NCBI GenBank assembly: GCA_963783195.1
Contig: CAWAMV010000004.1
Location: 434,001-498,000, forward strand
Source: Croceibacterium_B sp963783195
GTDB lineage: Bacteria; Pseudomonadota; Alphaproteobacteria; Sphingomonadales; Sphingomonadaceae
Direction: 5' to 3'
Length of the DNA: 64,000 bases
Shown here: piece after piece, positions 50,111 through 59,176 of the stretch
Numbering within the stretch: the first letter of the stretch is position 1
Layout of the letters: each line of letters starts with the position of its first letter
Notes under the pieces: generated by a model
Database searches by the model: none
Seen by the model: the letters and a program-made list of their open reading frames with translations, nothing else
What the model was told of the DNA's origin: nothing
Translations under genes and position numbers: made by a program

Positions 50111-52032
50111 TCAGGCTCGCGCTTCCTCAACCCCCGCCGAGTTGTGGCGCAGTGCGCTGAGCACCGTCTCGACGATGTGCGGCGCGTTGAGGCCAGCCTC
50201 GTCGTACTGCTTGGACGGGTCGTCGTGGTCCTGGAACAGGTCGGGCAGGCGCATGGTGCGGATCTTGAGGCCGGCGTCGACCAGCCCCTCGTCGCTGGCG
50301 AGGGTGAGGACGTGCGCGCCGAGCCCGCCAATGGCCGCTTCCTCGACCGTCACGACGACTTCGTGCGTGGTCATCAGCTTGCGGATCAGCGCGGTGTCGA
50401 GCGGCTTGGCGAAGCGCAGGTCGGCGACGGTCGTGCTCAGGCCCTTCGCCTCGAGCTGGTCGGCCGCCTTCAACGCTTCCGCCAGCCGGGTCCCGAGCGA
50501 GAGGATCGCGACTTTCGATCCCTCGCGCACCACGCGCCCCTTGCCGATTGCCAGCTTCTCCAGCGTCTCGGGCAGCGGCACGCCGGTGCCACTGCCGCGG
50601 GGATAGCGGAAAGCGATGGGCCCGGCATCGTATTCGGCGGCGGTGTACGTCATGTGCGCCAGCTCGGCCTCGTCGGCCGCGGCCATGACGACCATGTTGG
50701 GCAGGGTCGCAAGATAGGTCACGTCGAACGAGCCGGCGTGGGTCGCCCCGTCGGCGCCGACCAGCCCGGCGCGGTCGATGGCGAAGCGCACCGGCAGGTT
50801 CTGGATCGCCACGTCATGCACCACCTGGTCGAAGGCGCGCTGCAGGAAGGTCGAATAGATCGCGCAGAACGGCCGCATCCCCTGTGCGGCAAGGCCGGCG
50901 GCGAAGGTCACGCCGTGCTGCTCGGCGATGCCGACGTCGAACGCCCGATCCGGATGGGCCTTGGCGAACTTGTCCACCCCGGTGCCGCTCGGCATGGCGG
51001 CGGTGATCGCGCAGATTCGCCGGTCGGTATCGGCCAGCCTGGCCAGCGTTTCGCCGAACACGTTCTGGTAGGCTGGCGGGCCACCGCTCGACTTCTTCTG
51101 TTCGCCGGTAATGACGTCGAATTTCTGCACGCCGTGGTACTTGTCGGCGCTGTTCTCGGCCGGGGCATAGCCCTTGCCCTTCTGCGTCACGACATGGACC
51201 AGGATCGGGCCCTGCTCGCTGTCGCGCACGTTCTCCAGCACCGGGATCAAGTGGTCGAGGTTGTGCCCGTCGATCGGACCGACGTAGTAGAACCCCAGCT
51301 CCTCGAACAGCGTGCCGCCCGTCGCCATGCCGCGCGCATATTCCTCCGCCTTCTCGAGCCCGTGATGGACCCGGCGGCTGAGCTTCTTGGCCAGTTTCGA
51401 GGCGAGGCTGCGCAGGCCGAGGTACTCGCTGCTCGAGACCATCCGCGCGAGGTAGGCGCTGAGGCCGCCGACCGGCGGGGCGATGGACATATCGTTGTCG
51501 TTGAGGATCACCACGAGGCGGTTGCCCGCCTGCTCGGCATTGTTCATCGCCTCGTAGGCCATGCCCGCGCTCATCGCGCCGTCGCCGATCACCGCGATCG
51601 CCTTGCCCGGCTTGTCGGACAGCTTGTTGGCCATCGCAAACCCAGCGCGGCGCTGATCGAGGTCGAGGAGTGAGCTGCGCCGAACGGGTCGTACTCGCTC
51701 TCGCTGCGCTTGGTGAAACCCGACAGGCCGCCACCCTGGCGCAAGGTGCGGATGCGGTCGCGCCGCCCGGTCAGGATCTTATGGGGATAGGCCTGGTGGC
51801 CAACGTCCCACACCAGCCGGTCATCCGGGGTATCGAAGACATAGTGGATGGCAACGGTTAGCTCGACCACACCGAGCCCCGAGCCGAGGTGGCCGCCGGT
51901 CGAACCGACGGCGTCGATCATCTCGCTGCGCAGCTCGTCGGAGAGCTGGCGGAGCTGGCCCTTTTCGAGCTTTCGCAAATCGGCGGGAAGTTGGACCGTG
52001 TCGAGCAACGGCGTATCGGGACCGGACGTCAT
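50111..52032 (-). pseudogene. dxs: 1-deoxy-D-xylulose-5-phosphate synthase with one frameshift
   Basis: DXS condenses pyruvate and glyceraldehyde-3-phosphate, the first step of the MEP isoprenoid pathway, using thiamine diphosphate. The N-terminal part (VGSTGGHLGSGLGVVELTVAIHYVFD, WDVGHQAYPHKILTGRRD) and C-terminal part (GDGAMSAGMAYEAMNNAE, VDGHNLDHLI, DGATHAGSFDVTYL) are both complete. They lie in different frames joined at 51638-51641, where GGTTTGCG should read GGTTTTGCG: one T is missing from a short run. The repaired protein is about 640 aa. DXS is normally essential, so sequence error is the likeliest cause. Confidence 0.93.
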
Positions 52033-52108
52033 GAAAGCGGCTTAGCCGACCCCGCGCCGCCTGTCGATGAAGCGCAGATGATCAGCACGTGAGCATTTGC
52101 TGAGCAGG

Positions 52109-52570
52109 TCAGCCGGCGCACTCGTCGCACAAACCGCGCAGTTCCACCACCGGGCGCACGTCGGAGAAGCCGGCGCGGTCGCCGGCTTCGCGCAGGGCGC
52201 CCGTCAGCCGGTCGTCGTCGATGTGGGCAGCCTTTCCGCAGTCGTCGCAGATCAGGAAGATGCAGTCGTGCCGACAGCCCGGGTGGCTGTTGGCGAGATA
52301 AGCGTTGGCGCTCTCGATCCGGTTGGCGAGGTTGGTCCGCACGAACAGGTCGAGGATGCGGTAGACGCTGTTGGCCGCCACGCGCTTGCCGCGGCGTTTG
52401 CCCAGCTCCTCGGCGATGTCGTAGGCCGACACGGGCTTGTCCTGTTCGGCCAGCGCCTCGAACGTGTCCTGCCTCAGCCCGGTCCACTGCTCGCCCGAGG
52501 CGGTGAGGACGCGTTCGGCTTCGGTGACGAGTTTCGCCCCGGAGTGTTCGTGATGGTTATGGCCGCCCAT
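52109..52570 (-). CDS. zur: Zinc uptake regulator Zur (Fur family)
   Basis: A 153-aa Fur-family repressor. It has the winged HTH QDTFEALAEQDKPVSAYDIAEEL and RVAANSVYRILDLFV, the histidine/cysteine sensor part NSHPGCRHDCIFLICDDCGKAAHID and the terminal CDEC pair for structural zinc. The His-rich start MGGHNHHEHSG is common in Zur. The ATG at 52570 excludes an unrelated upstream extension. Zinc sensing rather than iron is inferred from the Cys pattern. It lies 36 bp after msrA on the same strand. Confidence 0.88.
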   Translation of the reverse strand: MGGHNHHEHSGAKLVTEAERVLTASGEQWTGLRQDTFEALAEQDKPVSAYDIAEELGKRRGKRVAANSVYRILDLFVRTNLANRIESANAYLANSHPGCRHDCIFLICDDCGKAAHIDDDRLTGALREAGDRAGFSDVRPVVELRGLCDECAG

Positions 52571-52606
52571 GACGGGCGATATAGGGACGCGGCTGCCCGC
52601 GGGCAA

Positions 52607-53281
52607 TCAACCCGTGACGAAGGTGTCGCGGTAGAGCGAGGGGTACATCCGCTTGAACGCGGCGACCTTGGGCGCATCCCATGCGCGGATATAGCCGTTG
52701 GTCGGGTTCTTCTTGGCGAAGTCCTGGTGATAGCCCTCGGCCGGGAAGAACGTGCTGGCCTTCTGGATCGAGGTCTGGATCGGCCTGTTCCACACGCCGC
52801 TGGCCTTCATCTGCGCGAGATAGGCCGTGGCGACGGCGCGCTGCTCGGCATTGAGCGGAACGATCGCGGCATCATATTGCGGGCCGTGGTCGGGACCTTG
52901 GTTGTTCTTGAGGGTCGGGTCGGCGACGACCGAAAAGAAGACCTGCAGCAACTGGTCGTAACGCACCTTGCTGGGATCGTAGGTCACCTTGACCGATTCG
53001 CGGTGGCCGGTCTTGCCGCTTGACACGATGTCGTAATCGGCATCGGCCTTGCTGCCGCCCTCGTAGCCAGAGACGGCGCTGGTCACGCCCTTCATGTGGC
53101 TGAACACGGCCTCGACACCCCAGAAGCAGCCACCGGCGAAAATCGCGGTCTTCAGACCGCCGGATTCGTGCGCCGTGCGCTTGGGGGCGGGTGCCTCGAC
53201 CACGCTTTCGGCAGCGATTGCAGGAGACTGGCAGGCGCTCGTGGCGAGCGCTGCGGCGGCGAGGAAGAGTGGAAGTCGCAT
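52607..53281 (-). CDS. msrA: Peptide-methionine (S)-S-oxide reductase MsrA
   Basis: The catalytic motif GGCFWGVEAVF is present with the reactive Cys, as are GYEGG, HRESVKVTYDPSKVRYDQLLQVFF and the AEGYHQDF end. The enzyme reduces methionine sulfoxide in damaged proteins. A signal peptide (MRLPLFLAAAALATSAC) shows it is exported, probably repairing periplasmic proteins. At 224 aa it is normal for exported forms. A 32-aa gene lies 8 bp upstream, and zur lies downstream. Confidence 0.95.
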   Translation of the reverse strand: MRLPLFLAAAALATSACQSPAIAAESVVEAPAPKRTAHESGGLKTAIFAGGCFWGVEAVFSHMKGVTSAVSGYEGGSKADADYDIVSSGKTGHRESVKVTYDPSKVRYDQLLQVFFSVVADPTLKNNQGPDHGPQYDAAIVPLNAEQRAVATAYLAQMKASGVWNRPIQTSIQKASTFFPAEGYHQDFAKKNPTNGYIRAWDAPKVAAFKRMYPSLYRDTFVTG

Positions 53282-53289
53282 GGCGGGCC

Positions 53290-53388
53290 TTATAACAGCT
53301 TGGGAACGATATGCGTAGCCATGACCAGGGCCGTCACGCCGAAGCCGGCGAGGAAGGAGCGGAAAAGATCGGTCTTGAACAGGCCCAT
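53290..53388 (-). CDS. Small membrane peptide, 32 aa
   Basis: A 33-codon frame encodes MGLFKTDLFRSFLAGF... ending KLL: one basic start and one hydrophobic helix (residues 9-26). It stops 8 bp before the msrA ATG on the same strand, so it may be co-transcribed. Size and layout resemble small membrane peptides conserved in sphingomonads, but this is recall without a search. No clear ribosome site is visible. Confidence 0.5.
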   Translation of the reverse strand: MGLFKTDLFRSFLAGFGVTALVMATHIVPKLL

Positions 53389-53543
53389 GGGCTTGGCTTT
53401 CGTATCGCGGGGGTTTTCTCGTGGTTGACGGTACAGGCCTAGCCGCTCCGCAGTGTCCCAGGGTTGAACATGCCGTCACTCGGCGTTCAGAAAAGCCGCT
53501 TTTCAGATGAACCGTTTCACGCGTGCGATGAGCCGCGGCGCGA

Positions 53544-55133
53544 TCAGTGCCGGAAGTGGCGCATCCCGGTGAAAACCATTGCGAGGCCCGCCTCGTCGGC
53601 CGCCGCGATGACCTCGTCGTCGCGCATCGATCCGCCCGGCTGGATGACTGCCGTGGCCCCGGCCTCGGCCGCCGCGAGCAAGCCGTCGGCGAAGGGGAAG
53701 AACGCGTCCGACGCCACCGCGCTGCCCCGCGTGCGCGGCGCGCCCCAGCCATAGGTTTCCGCCGCCTCGCGCGCCTTGATGGCCGCGATCCGGGCCGAGT
53801 CGCGGCGGTTCATCTGGCCCGCGCCGATCCCGGCGGTTACCCCGTCTTTCGCATAGACGATGGCGTTCGACTTCACGTGCCGGGCGACGGTCCACGCGAA
53901 CAGGCAGTCCTTCAGTTCCTGCTCGCCAGGCGGGCGCCTCGTCACGATCCGAAGGTCGGAAGGGGCGATGGCGCCGTTGTCGCGGCTCTGCACCAGCAAG
54001 CCACCGGCAATCGGCTTGAGCGAGAGGCCGCCGCGGCGCGGGTCGGGCAGGTCGTCTATCAGCAGCAGGCGCAGGTTCTTCTTGCCGGCGAAGACGGCGC
54101 GCGCCGCCTCGTCCGCCCCGGGCGCGACGACGACCTCGGTGAAGATTGCGCAGATCGCCTCGGCCGTCGGCCCGTCGAGCGGCCGGTTGACGGCGACGAT
54201 CCCGCCGAAGGCCGAAACGCTGTCGCACTGCAGCGCGCCGGTCCACGCCTCGTGCAGGCTAGCGGCCTGCGCCACGCCGCAGGGGTTGGCGTGCTTGACG
54301 ATCACTACTGCCGGGTCCTGCCCCCTGAACTCCGCGCACAGCTCCAGCGCGGCGTCGGCGTCGTTGTAGTTGTTGTAGCTCAGTTCCTTGCCCTGGATCT
54401 GCTCGGCCTGGGCGAGGCCGGCGATGTGCGGGCCGACGGGGGTGTAGATCGCCGCCTTCTGGTGCGGGTTCTCGCCGTACCGCAGCTCGGACAGCTTGCG
54501 GCCGTTGATCGCGATCATGTCGGGGAACATCTGGCCCTGGTCGGCGAAGGCGAACCACTGGCTGATCATTGCGTCGTAAGCGGCGGTCGCGGCAAATGCC
54601 TTGGCCGCCATCTTCTTCCTGAACGCGAGCGTGGTTGCGCCGTCGTTGGCGGCCAGTTCGTCGTACAGCGCGTCGTAGTCGGCCGGGTCGGTCACGATCG
54701 TCACGTAAGCGTGGTTCTTGGCCGCCGAGCGGACCATGCTCGGCCCGCCGATATCGATGTTCTCGATCACCGTGTCGCGGTCGGCGCCGCGCGCGACGGT
54801 TTCCTCGAACGGGTAGAGATTGACCACCACCAGGTCGATCGCGCCGATGTCGTGCGCGTCCATCGCCGCCGCGTGCGCGGGGTCGTCGCGCACGGCCAGC
54901 AAGCCGCCGTGGATGAGCGGGTGAAGCGTCTTCACGCGTCCGTCCATCATCTCGGGAAAACCGGTCACGTCCGACACGTCGCGCACGTGGAGGCCGGCCT
55001 CGCGCAGCGCGCGCGCCGTTCCGCCGGTCGAGACCAGCTCGACGCCGGCCTTGGCCAGCTTGCTGCCGAGATCGGCCAATCCGGTCTTGTCGGACACCGA
55101 GAGCAGTGCCCGCCTGATGTTCACGTTACCCAT
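53544..55133 (-). CDS. purH: Bifunctional AICAR transformylase / IMP cyclohydrolase
   Basis: PurH carries out the last two steps of IMP synthesis. The N-terminal cyclohydrolase (MGS-like) domain starts IRRALLSVSDKTGLADLGSKLA and has VSDVTGFPEMMDGRVKTLHP. The transformylase part contains RYGENPHQKAAIY and the catalytic KHANPCG. The 529-aa length is exact for the family. It is followed by the end GMRHFRH. Upstream, 9 bp away, is the heparinase-like gene on the same strand, an arrangement with rpe that is common in the order. Confidence 0.97.
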   Translation of the reverse strand: MGNVNIRRALLSVSDKTGLADLGSKLAKAGVELVSTGGTARALREAGLHVRDVSDVTGFPEMMDGRVKTLHPLIHGGLLAVRDDPAHAAAMDAHDIGAIDLVVVNLYPFEETVARGADRDTVIENIDIGGPSMVRSAAKNHAYVTIVTDPADYDALYDELAANDGATTLAFRKKMAAKAFAATAAYDAMISQWFAFADQGQMFPDMIAINGRKLSELRYGENPHQKAAIYTPVGPHIAGLAQAEQIQGKELSYNNYNDADAALELCAEFRGQDPAVVIVKHANPCGVAQAASLHEAWTGALQCDSVSAFGGIVAVNRPLDGPTAEAICAIFTEVVVAPGADEAARAVFAGKKNLRLLLIDDLPDPRRGGLSLKPIAGGLLVQSRDNGAIAPSDLRIVTRRPPGEQELKDCLFAWTVARHVKSNAIVYAKDGVTAGIGAGQMNRRDSARIAAIKAREAAETYGWGAPRTRGSAVASDAFFPFADGLLAAAEAGATAVIQPGGSMRDDEVIAAADEAGLAMVFTGMRHFRH

Positions 55134-55142
55134 TGCAGCCTT

Positions 55143-57017
55143 CTACCTGATTTTCTTGAGCAGCCAGGAGAAGCTTCCCCCGCTGCGCTGCTCCATACCC
55201 TCGACGACGAGCTGTTGCACGGGCAGGGGACGCCCGTCGCCGTCGACCCAGATGCTCTCGTCGAGCGCCAGCCCGCCAGCGGGCGCGAGGAACTGCCAGT
55301 GGCTGCCGTCGGCCAGCGCCAGGTGCGCACTGCGCCCGCTCTCGGCCAGTGTCGCCTCTACCGTGGGGCCGAGATGGAAGCGGATTGCATAGGGGATCTT
55401 GCCGCGCTTGCCCTTGCCGGATGGCACCAGAAGGTCCTCGCCGCGCAGTTCGCTGCCGTCGTCGCGCAGGATCAGGATGCGGCGATGAACCAGCCCATGG
55501 CGCGAGACATAGCCGTCATGGCTCGCCTCGATCCTGGTGGCGCCCGAGGCTCCCGCTTCGGTCACGCGGCGATCGACCTCGACTTCGGCCACTCCGTTGC
55601 CGAGCTTGCCGTTGATCAGCACGGCGGTCGAGTTGGTATCGGCCAGGGTCAGGGTCGAGTGGGCCGCCGTGCCGCGAAGCCCCTGCTCGATCCGCGCCGG
55701 CACCAGGCCGCCCGCACTCGCCCCGCCGCCGCAGTTGACGATCAGGCGGTGGCGTCCGTGGGAGAACTCGAACGACAGCGTGGAGGCGCAGCCGTGCCGC
55801 GTGTGCCGCGCAAGCGGCGGCGGCGCTGCGTCGAGGATCAGCACCGCCTTGCCCGCCGCGACCCGCTGGTAACCCCATTGGCGCGCGTCCTTGAGCGGGC
55901 GCGCACGCACCCCGCTGGCGGCGACGAGCGCGCGCAGCCGGTCCTCGCCGACCGCGCTGGAGCCCTGCCACGAACCGAGCCCGCCGTCCGAATGGATCAT
56001 GGTGAGAAGCGGCGGCACGAGCATCCGCAACATGGCGTCGAGCGCTTGCGGCGGATCGCGCCGCGTGGCGCGATAGCAGGCGCCGAGTTGGGTGAGCAGC
56101 CCAACGGCTTCCATCTGGTCGAGCGGGCTGCGGCTCAGGACCCCGCCGTCGTCGCCGACCAGCTCGCCCAGCGCGCGAACCAGACCTGCTTCCCCGAACA
56201 GCCGGCGCGGCTTGCCTTCGGGCATCAGCAGCCCGGCGGCGACGATGGCGCACCAGCCCGCCACTTCGGCCAGCCGGTCCTCCGCCTTGCTGACGTTGCG
56301 GTCAAGCCAGCGGGCCGTCTCCGCGGCCGTCGCCAGGGCTTTCGCGCGCAGCCGCTTGTCGTTGCCGCCAAGCAGCAGCGGGGCAAAGACCAGCCAGTTG
56401 AGCAGTCGCTGGCCGGTGTGGCCGACCTTCCAGGCCGCGCCCTTGTGCGGAGCGGGATTCTCCTTGAGCCATGCGGCGAGGACGCGTTCGGCGGTCTGGG
56501 TGCACTGCGCGCGGGGGGCGCACGCCTCGAGGTCGGCGAGCCATGCGAACGAGTGGATCGCGCGCTCGAACGGCGGGGTCAGCCGGGCGACGGGCGAAAA
56601 GTCGATCTGGGCGATGGGCGCCTTTACGCCGTGGATCAGGAAGTGCCCGGCGCGCAACGCGGTACCGCCGACCGGATCGCCCGGCAGCGGGTTCTCGACC
56701 GTGGCGAGCAGGCGCGGCGCGATCTTCTTGCGAAACGGGGCGGCCAGCGTGTGGCCGGGAACCCCCAGGCGATAGGCCAGTCGAATCAGCCGTTCGCCCG
56801 CGGTCACTTCGGGCGGAACGAAATCGGTCAGGACCAAGGCGCGGCCCGGCTCGATCAGCTCGCTCGTCTCCGGCTCCGCGGCGGGTGTTCGCGCCGCGGG
56901 CTTCGCCAGCGGCTCGTCGCGATCGTCATCGAGCGGGATGGCCATGGCTTCGACCGGCTCGGCGGCCCCGGCCTCGCCGCCCAGCGGCAACAGCTCCTGG
57001 ACGGCCCGGTCGCTCAT
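55143..57017 (-). CDS. Heparinase II/III family protein
   Basis: The 624-aa protein has an N-terminal helical toroid (about 80-340; HTGQRLLNWLVFAPLLL, AEVAGWCAIVAAGLLMPEG, SRSPLDQMEAVGLLTQLG) and a C-terminal beta-sandwich (about 400-620) including HDGYVSRHGLVHRRILILRDDG. This is the polysaccharide-lyase layout of heparinase II/III relatives. No signal peptide is seen, so it may be cytoplasmic. It possibly acts on an acidic exopolysaccharide. The ATG overlaps the rpe stop (TGATG). Confidence 0.9.
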   Translation of the reverse strand: MSDRAVQELLPLGGEAGAAEPVEAMAIPLDDDRDEPLAKPAARTPAAEPETSELIEPGRALVLTDFVPPEVTAGERLIRLAYRLGVPGHTLAAPFRKKIAPRLLATVENPLPGDPVGGTALRAGHFLIHGVKAPIAQIDFSPVARLTPPFERAIHSFAWLADLEACAPRAQCTQTAERVLAAWLKENPAPHKGAAWKVGHTGQRLLNWLVFAPLLLGGNDKRLRAKALATAAETARWLDRNVSKAEDRLAEVAGWCAIVAAGLLMPEGKPRRLFGEAGLVRALGELVGDDGGVLSRSPLDQMEAVGLLTQLGACYRATRRDPPQALDAMLRMLVPPLLTMIHSDGGLGSWQGSSAVGEDRLRALVAASGVRARPLKDARQWGYQRVAAGKAVLILDAAPPPLARHTRHGCASTLSFEFSHGRHRLIVNCGGGASAGGLVPARIEQGLRGTAAHSTLTLADTNSTAVLINGKLGNGVAEVEVDRRVTEAGASGATRIEASHDGYVSRHGLVHRRILILRDDGSELRGEDLLVPSGKGKRGKIPYAIRFHLGPTVEATLAESGRSAHLALADGSHWQFLAPAGGLALDESIWVDGDGRPLPVQQLVVEGMEQRSGGSFSWLLKKIR

Positions 57018-57679
57018 CAACCCGTACCCTTCAGTGCCGCGATGTTCGCGGCGTATCTGTCCGGCCCGCCGCGGAACGTGGCCGACCCGGCGACCAGCAC
57101 GTCGGCCCCGGCGTCGACGCATTGCCGCGCGGTCGCTGCGTCGACCCCGCCGTCGACCTCGATCAGGACGTCGAGGCCCTGCTTGTCGATGGTCTTGCGG
57201 ATCGCCTCGATCTTCCTGAGCTGGCTGGAAATGAAGCTCTGCCCGCCGAACCCGGGATTGACGCTCATGATCAGCACCAGGTCGATCTCCTCGTAGAGGT
57301 AATCGAGCATCTTGGCCGGCGTTCCGGGATTGAGGGAAACCCCTGCCTTCTTGCCCAGCGCGCGCACCGCCTGGACCGTGCGGTGGATGTGCGGGCCGGC
57401 TTCGGGATGCACCGTGATGATATCGGCTCCGGCTTCGGCAAACGCTTCGAGCCACCGGTCGACGGGCGAGACCATCAGGTGCACGTCGAACGGCTTGCCG
57501 CTGTGCGGGCGCAGCGCCTTCACCACCATCGGCCCGATCGTGATGTTGGGGACATAGTGCCCGTCCATCACGTCGACGTGGATCCAGTCCGCCCCGGCGG
57601 CGTCGATGGCGCGCACTTCCTCGCCCAGCCGGGCGAAATCGGCCGAGAGGATCGAAGGAGAGATGAGCGGATCGGGCAT
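57017..57679 (-). CDS. rpe: Ribulose-phosphate 3-epimerase
   Basis: A 220-aa TIM-barrel enzyme that interconverts ribulose-5-phosphate and xylulose-5-phosphate. Motifs are ISPSILSADFARL, HVDVMDGHYVPNITIGP (metal site His and Asp), VHLMVSPV, VHPEAG, LIMSVNPGFGGQSF and LIEVDGGV. I chose the ATG at 57679; the longer frame starting at 57760 adds residues without homology. It is the first gene of rpe - heparinase - purH. Confidence 0.96.
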   Translation of the reverse strand: MPDPLISPSILSADFARLGEEVRAIDAAGADWIHVDVMDGHYVPNITIGPMVVKALRPHSGKPFDVHLMVSPVDRWLEAFAEAGADIITVHPEAGPHIHRTVQAVRALGKKAGVSLNPGTPAKMLDYLYEEIDLVLIMSVNPGFGGQSFISSQLRKIEAIRKTIDKQGLDVLIEVDGGVDAATARQCVDAGADVLVAGSATFRGGPDRYAANIAALKGTG

Positions 57680-57912
57680 GCTTCGTTCGGATCGGGCGCC
57701 TTTGGGCGAATCGTTACCACTCACGCAGGGCGCAACAAGGCGATCGAAGAGCTTTTCCACCGGGCAAGGGGCTGAACCCCCGCTTCAAGCGCAATTCAGA
57801 GCGTGTTCAAGGTCTCGAGGGCATTACTACCTGGCAGCGGGCCCCCATTTCCGCCCTCGATTTTTCGCGCTGTCCCTTGCGGCAGCGCTTCCAAGACGAC
57901 AGGAGTCTCCCG

Positions 57913-58398
57913 GTGAAACGGCGAATTGCCAGCCTTTCCCTCGCGCTCGCTTCGGCAGCGCTCCTCGCCGCGCCCGCCGCGGCGCAATATCGCGTCGAAC
58001 TGCCCAACGACCTTGGCGCATGCAACGGTGCGGGCCCGGCCGTGCGCGTGCAGATCAGTGGCGTGACGCCCGCCAAGGGCAAGCTGCGCGTGCAGCTCTA
58101 TCGCGGCACGAAGGACGAGTGGCTGCAGAAGGGCCGCTGGCTCCATCGCATCGAAGTGCCTGCCCGTGGCGGCAGCGCCACGGTCTGCATGCCGGTCCCG
58201 GGTCCCGGGACATATGGCATTGCCGTGCGTCATGACGTCAACGGCAACGGCAGCACCGACCTCAGCACCGACGGGGGCGGCATGTCGAACAACCCGTCGA
58301 TCAACATCTTCAACCTTGGCAAGCCCAGCTACACCAAGACGGCGTTTCCGGTGGGTAGCGAGGTCAAGACGATCTCGATCAGCATGCGATACATGTGA
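57913..58398 (+). CDS. DUF2141 domain-containing secreted protein
   Basis: This 161-aa protein has a signal peptide (VKRRIASLSLALASAALLAAP to AAAQ) and a beta domain with KGKLRVQLYRG, RHDVNGNGSTDL and the end ISISMRYM, the DUF2141 pattern. The GTG at 57913 has AGGAG seven bases upstream and gives a good signal peptide. It is a distant paralogue of the gene at 6718. Function is unknown. It converges with the nucleotidyltransferase gene at 58421 and stands apart from both neighbouring operons. Confidence 0.85.
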   Translation: MKRRIASLSLALASAALLAAPAAAQYRVELPNDLGACNGAGPAVRVQISGVTPAKGKLRVQLYRGTKDEWLQKGRWLHRIEVPARGGSATVCMPVPGPGTYGIAVRHDVNGNGSTDLSTDGGGMSNNPSINIFNLGKPSYTKTAFPVGSEVKTISISMRYM

Positions 58399-58420
58399 TC
58401 GCCCCGGGGCGATCCGGGCG

Positions 58421-59176
58421 TCACTTGCGATCGGCGGCGATCCGGCGGACCAGTTCCAGGTCCGCCGGCTTATCGACGTCGATCGCCGCGCGCCCGTCGC
58501 TTGCCGGCACCAGAGCCGCGCTGACGTCGATCCGCCGGCCGAGCCGGGCGATCGCCTCGGCCATCGTCAGCCTGCCGCGCCAGTAATCCCACAGGGCACC
58601 GATGCCGAGCCGCCCGGCGATCCGCCACGGGCGCTTGCGGTCCGCCTCGACCTGGCGCCAGGTGGCGATGGCCGCCGCTGCGCGCGGGCTCGCCAGCAGG
58701 AACAGATTGCAGCCCGACCAGTCGCCGTCGGCCATGTGCAGCCATGTCCGCCTGGTATCGGGCGCAGCAGCCTCCACTACCTCGCGCGGGGCCAGCATCA
58801 GCGATACGTCGGCCTCGCGCGGCGTGTCTGACGTCAGCTGGGCAAGCCATTCGGGCCGCAGCAGGGCATGGTCCGCCGTGGTCACGAGCAGCGGCGCGCC
58901 ATAGCGTTCGAAGGCCAGCGCCACGCTCTCGCTCGGTCCCTGCGCCGTGGGCAGCAACGTGACGTCACACCGCCGCGCCTCTGCCTCGACCGCCGGGTGA
59001 TTGGCCGACACCGCGATCTCGGACGCACCGGCGGCACGGGCCGCGGCGATCACCCGGGCGAGCAGGGTTTCGCCCTCTACCGTGGCGAGCACCTTGTGGG
59101 CCACGCCTTCGCCCTCGGCGACGGGGTCGCGCGCGCCAGGACGACTGCCTGCCAGGATCAGCACGGGCGGCGTCAC
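58421..59176 (-). CDS. Nucleotidyltransferase (MobA-like NTP transferase)
   Basis: The N-terminus VLILAGSRPGARDPVA, with HKVLATVEGETLLARVI, is the nucleotide-binding loop of the NTP-transferase family; LVTTADHALLRPEWL supplies the metal Asp. It probably forms a CDP- or NDP-activated head group for the neighbouring CDP-alcohol phosphatidyltransferase. The GTG at 59176 overlaps the preceding stop (GTGA). It is 251 aa and ends the minus-strand operon lipid kinase - Tam41-like - NTP transferase. Confidence 0.85.
   Translation of the reverse strand: MTPPVLILAGSRPGARDPVAEGEGVAHKVLATVEGETLLARVIAAARAAGASEIAVSANHPAVEAEARRCDVTLLPTAQGPSESVALAFERYGAPLLVTTADHALLRPEWLAQLTSDTPREADVSLMLAPREVVEAAAPDTRRTWLHMADGDWSGCNLFLLASPRAAAAIATWRQVEADRKRPWRIAGRLGIGALWDYWRGRLTMAEAIARLGRRIDVSAALVPASDGRAAIDVDKPADLELVRRIAADRK

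Noticed and set aside
53547..57296. Plus-strand open frame of 1249 codons
   Set aside because: It lies opposite purH, the heparinase-like gene and rpe, has no recognisable motif, and reflects the high GC content of the opposite strand.
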